Shown: piece after piece, positions 62,994 to 64,000 of the stretch
Numbering within the stretch: position 1 is the stretch's first letter
How the letters are laid out: the number at the start of each line of letters is the position of its first letter
Source of the DNA: Halothiobacillus sp. 15-55-196
GTDB taxonomy: Bacteria; Pseudomonadota; Gammaproteobacteria; Halothiobacillales; Halothiobacillaceae
Assembly: GCA_002282715.1 (NCBI GenBank)
Contig: NCKC01000013.1
Coordinates: 1 to 64,000 of the forward strand
Length of the DNA: 64,000 nt
Direction of reading: 5' to 3'
Program-made: the position numbers and the translations under genes
The notes under the pieces: model-generated
What the model saw: only the letters and a program-made list of their open reading frames with translations
Database searches by the model: none
Told to the model about the DNA's origin: nothing

Positions 62994-63126
62994 AAAGGGA
63001 TTTGCATTTGTGCAGAACTTCCAAGGGCGCCCAGTGGGGTACTATGTCCGGACGGTTTCTGTTTCATACCTGGTATGGTGCAGACCGGCGCTTGAAACCG
63101 GACACATTTTGATTAAGAAAAAGACT

Positions 63127-63375
63127 ATGGAAGCCATTCAACTGATTCGTGATTTTCTGCAGGAACGGACGCAGACAGATCCGGGGCTCGTCACGCCAGA
63201 CGCCCGTCTCGAAACGCTTGGAATCGATTCGTTCACCTTGCTGGAGTTGATTTTCGAGTTCGAGGAACAATACGGCGTCAGCATCCCGAATGATACGCAA
63301 ACGCCTGAAACGGTTCAGGATTTGTTGAATCTGATCGCCCGTTTCCGCCAGCAAGCCGAAGCCAAACCATCGTGA
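63127..63375 (+). CDS. Acyl carrier protein
   Basis: 82-aa acyl carrier protein; phosphopantetheine serine in LGIDSFTLLELIFEFEEQYG, acidic helices, C-terminal LLNLIARFRQQ. It is not the fab-cluster ACP by context. Its stop overlaps the GTG of the following ketosynthase (GTGA), so the pair works together, perhaps in a specialised lipid or polyene pathway extending past the right edge. Ribosome site weak. Confidence 0.88.
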   Translation: MEAIQLIRDFLQERTQTDPGLVTPDARLETLGIDSFTLLELIFEFEEQYGVSIPNDTQTPETVQDLLNLIARFRQQAEAKPS

Positions 63376-64000
63376 CGCGACCGCATCGCGTGGCGGTAAC
63401 CGGGCTAGGCATGGTCAGCCCATTCGGCGGCAGCACACAGGATTTTTTCACGCGGATGCTGGCAGGCGAGTCGGCCGTTGCCCTCTACGAAACCGATGAT
63501 GCACCGCGCGGGCTTTCGGTGCCTGCGGTGCGCCGCGCCGATTTCGATCCGGCCGAACGCATCCCCAAACACATGATCAGCACCATGGATCGGTATACGC
63601 AACTGGGTATGGCCGCCGCCTTCGAGGCATGGGCACAAGCCGGATTTGCGCCCGGTGCCGATGATGAAAATACCGATGCGGGCGTGGCCTGGGGCTCGGC
63701 GCTCGGTGGCACACTGGCTTACGAGCGGGGCTACCGCGACCTATGGCAGAATGGACAGGAGCGCGTCTCGCCCCTGTCGGTCGTGCAGGGCATGAACAAT
63801 GCCGCCTCGGCGCAAATCGGTATTGCACTGGGCTTGGGTAATTCCTGTCTGACCTACACCGTGGCCTGCGCCTCGGCTGCTGCTGCGATCGGCGAGGCAT
63901 TCAACCGGATCCGTCACGGTGATGCGAAAATCATGCTGACCGGCGGTTCCGATGCGCCGCTGGCTTATGCTGTCGTGCGCGCCTGGGAGGCCATGCGTGT
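63372..64000 (+). CDS. Beta-ketoacyl-ACP synthase (FabF/KAS II-like), 3' end off the window
   Basis: GTG start overlapping the ACP stop. Translated 209 codons: VAVTGLGMVSPFGGSTQDFF, MISTMDRYTQLGMAAAFEAW, AWGSALGGTLAYERGY and LGNSCLTYTVACASAAAAIG, with the active-site Cys in ACASA. Thiolase-fold condensing enzyme of the FabF group. The catalytic His residues lie beyond the window. The context (ACP-KS pair, not fabG/fabD) suggests a secondary fatty-acid or aryl-polyene-like pathway. Confidence 0.9.
   Translation, partial: MTRPHRVAVTGLGMVSPFGGSTQDFFTRMLAGESAVALYETDDAPRGLSVPAVRRADFDPAERIPKHMISTMDRYTQLGMAAAFEAWAQAGFAPGADDENTDAGVAWGSALGGTLAYERGYRDLWQNGQERVSPLSVVQGMNNAASAQIGIALGLGNSCLTYTVACASAAAAIGEAFNRIRHGDAKIMLTGGSDAPLAYAVVRAWEAMR

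Overview
The window reads as chromosome of a moderately GC-rich gammaproteobacterium. Supporting features are the tesA/ybbA divergent pair, the uvrA/ssb divergent pair, a gmk-rpoZ-spoT operon, a FimT-PilV-PilW-PilX-PilY1-PilE minor pilin operon, glnE, rlmJ, bolA, slyB and exoD. A periplasmic DsrE-like protein and the style of the intergenic repeats would fit a sulfur-oxidising lineage such as Halothiobacillaceae/Chromatiales. That assignment is an inference only. No tRNA, rRNA, CRISPR array or complete insertion sequence was recognised.

Layout. Positions 1-1560 hold an ABC transporter ATPase (cut by the left edge) and tesA, whose signal-peptide region carries an in-frame 110-bp mobile repeat. 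Positions 1560-8260 hold, on the minus strand, the major pilin pilA and two tandem TMTC-like membrane/TPR proteins that may glycosylate pilin, separated by dense GC-rich palindromic repeats. Positions 8260-10760 are an accessory island: a relBE toxin-antitoxin pair whose relE is interrupted by an integron-type gene cassette (a broken brnT, its partner and an attC site), then an MNT-HEPN pair. Positions 11140-18780 are the minor pilin/PilY1 operon plus a second FimT-like pseudopilin. Positions 18850-34740 hold repair and metabolic genes (uvrA, ssb, ggt, rlmJ), a PfkB-Rieske fusion, a GGDEF-EAL protein, bolA, an HDOD protein and the spoT-rpoZ-gmk operon. Positions 34800-50950 hold housekeeping and envelope genes: slyB, terC, xthA, degP, phoD, hemH, trxB, two transhydrogenase-like membrane-only proteins, yfbR, dgt and exoD. 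Positions 50950-64000 hold a TerC-CBS-CorC protein, purH, rmuC, a phosphatase, the DsrE-like protein, glnE, yaiI, an OmpH/Skp protein, and the start of an acyl carrier protein/ketosynthase operon cut by the right edge.

The strongest unexpected signals are (i) an integron cassette inserted at a G^TT site inside relE, outside any visible integron, with its own R' and R'' half-sites still matching; (ii) a MITE-like repeat of exactly 110 bp in four copies, plus a longer relative in two copies, sharing inverted termini and 4-bp target duplications, one copy being translated in frame inside tesA; (iii) two TMTC-like proteins beside pilA; (iv) a sugar-kinase/Rieske fusion; and (v) a gene pair resembling only the membrane domain of proton-translocating transhydrogenase.
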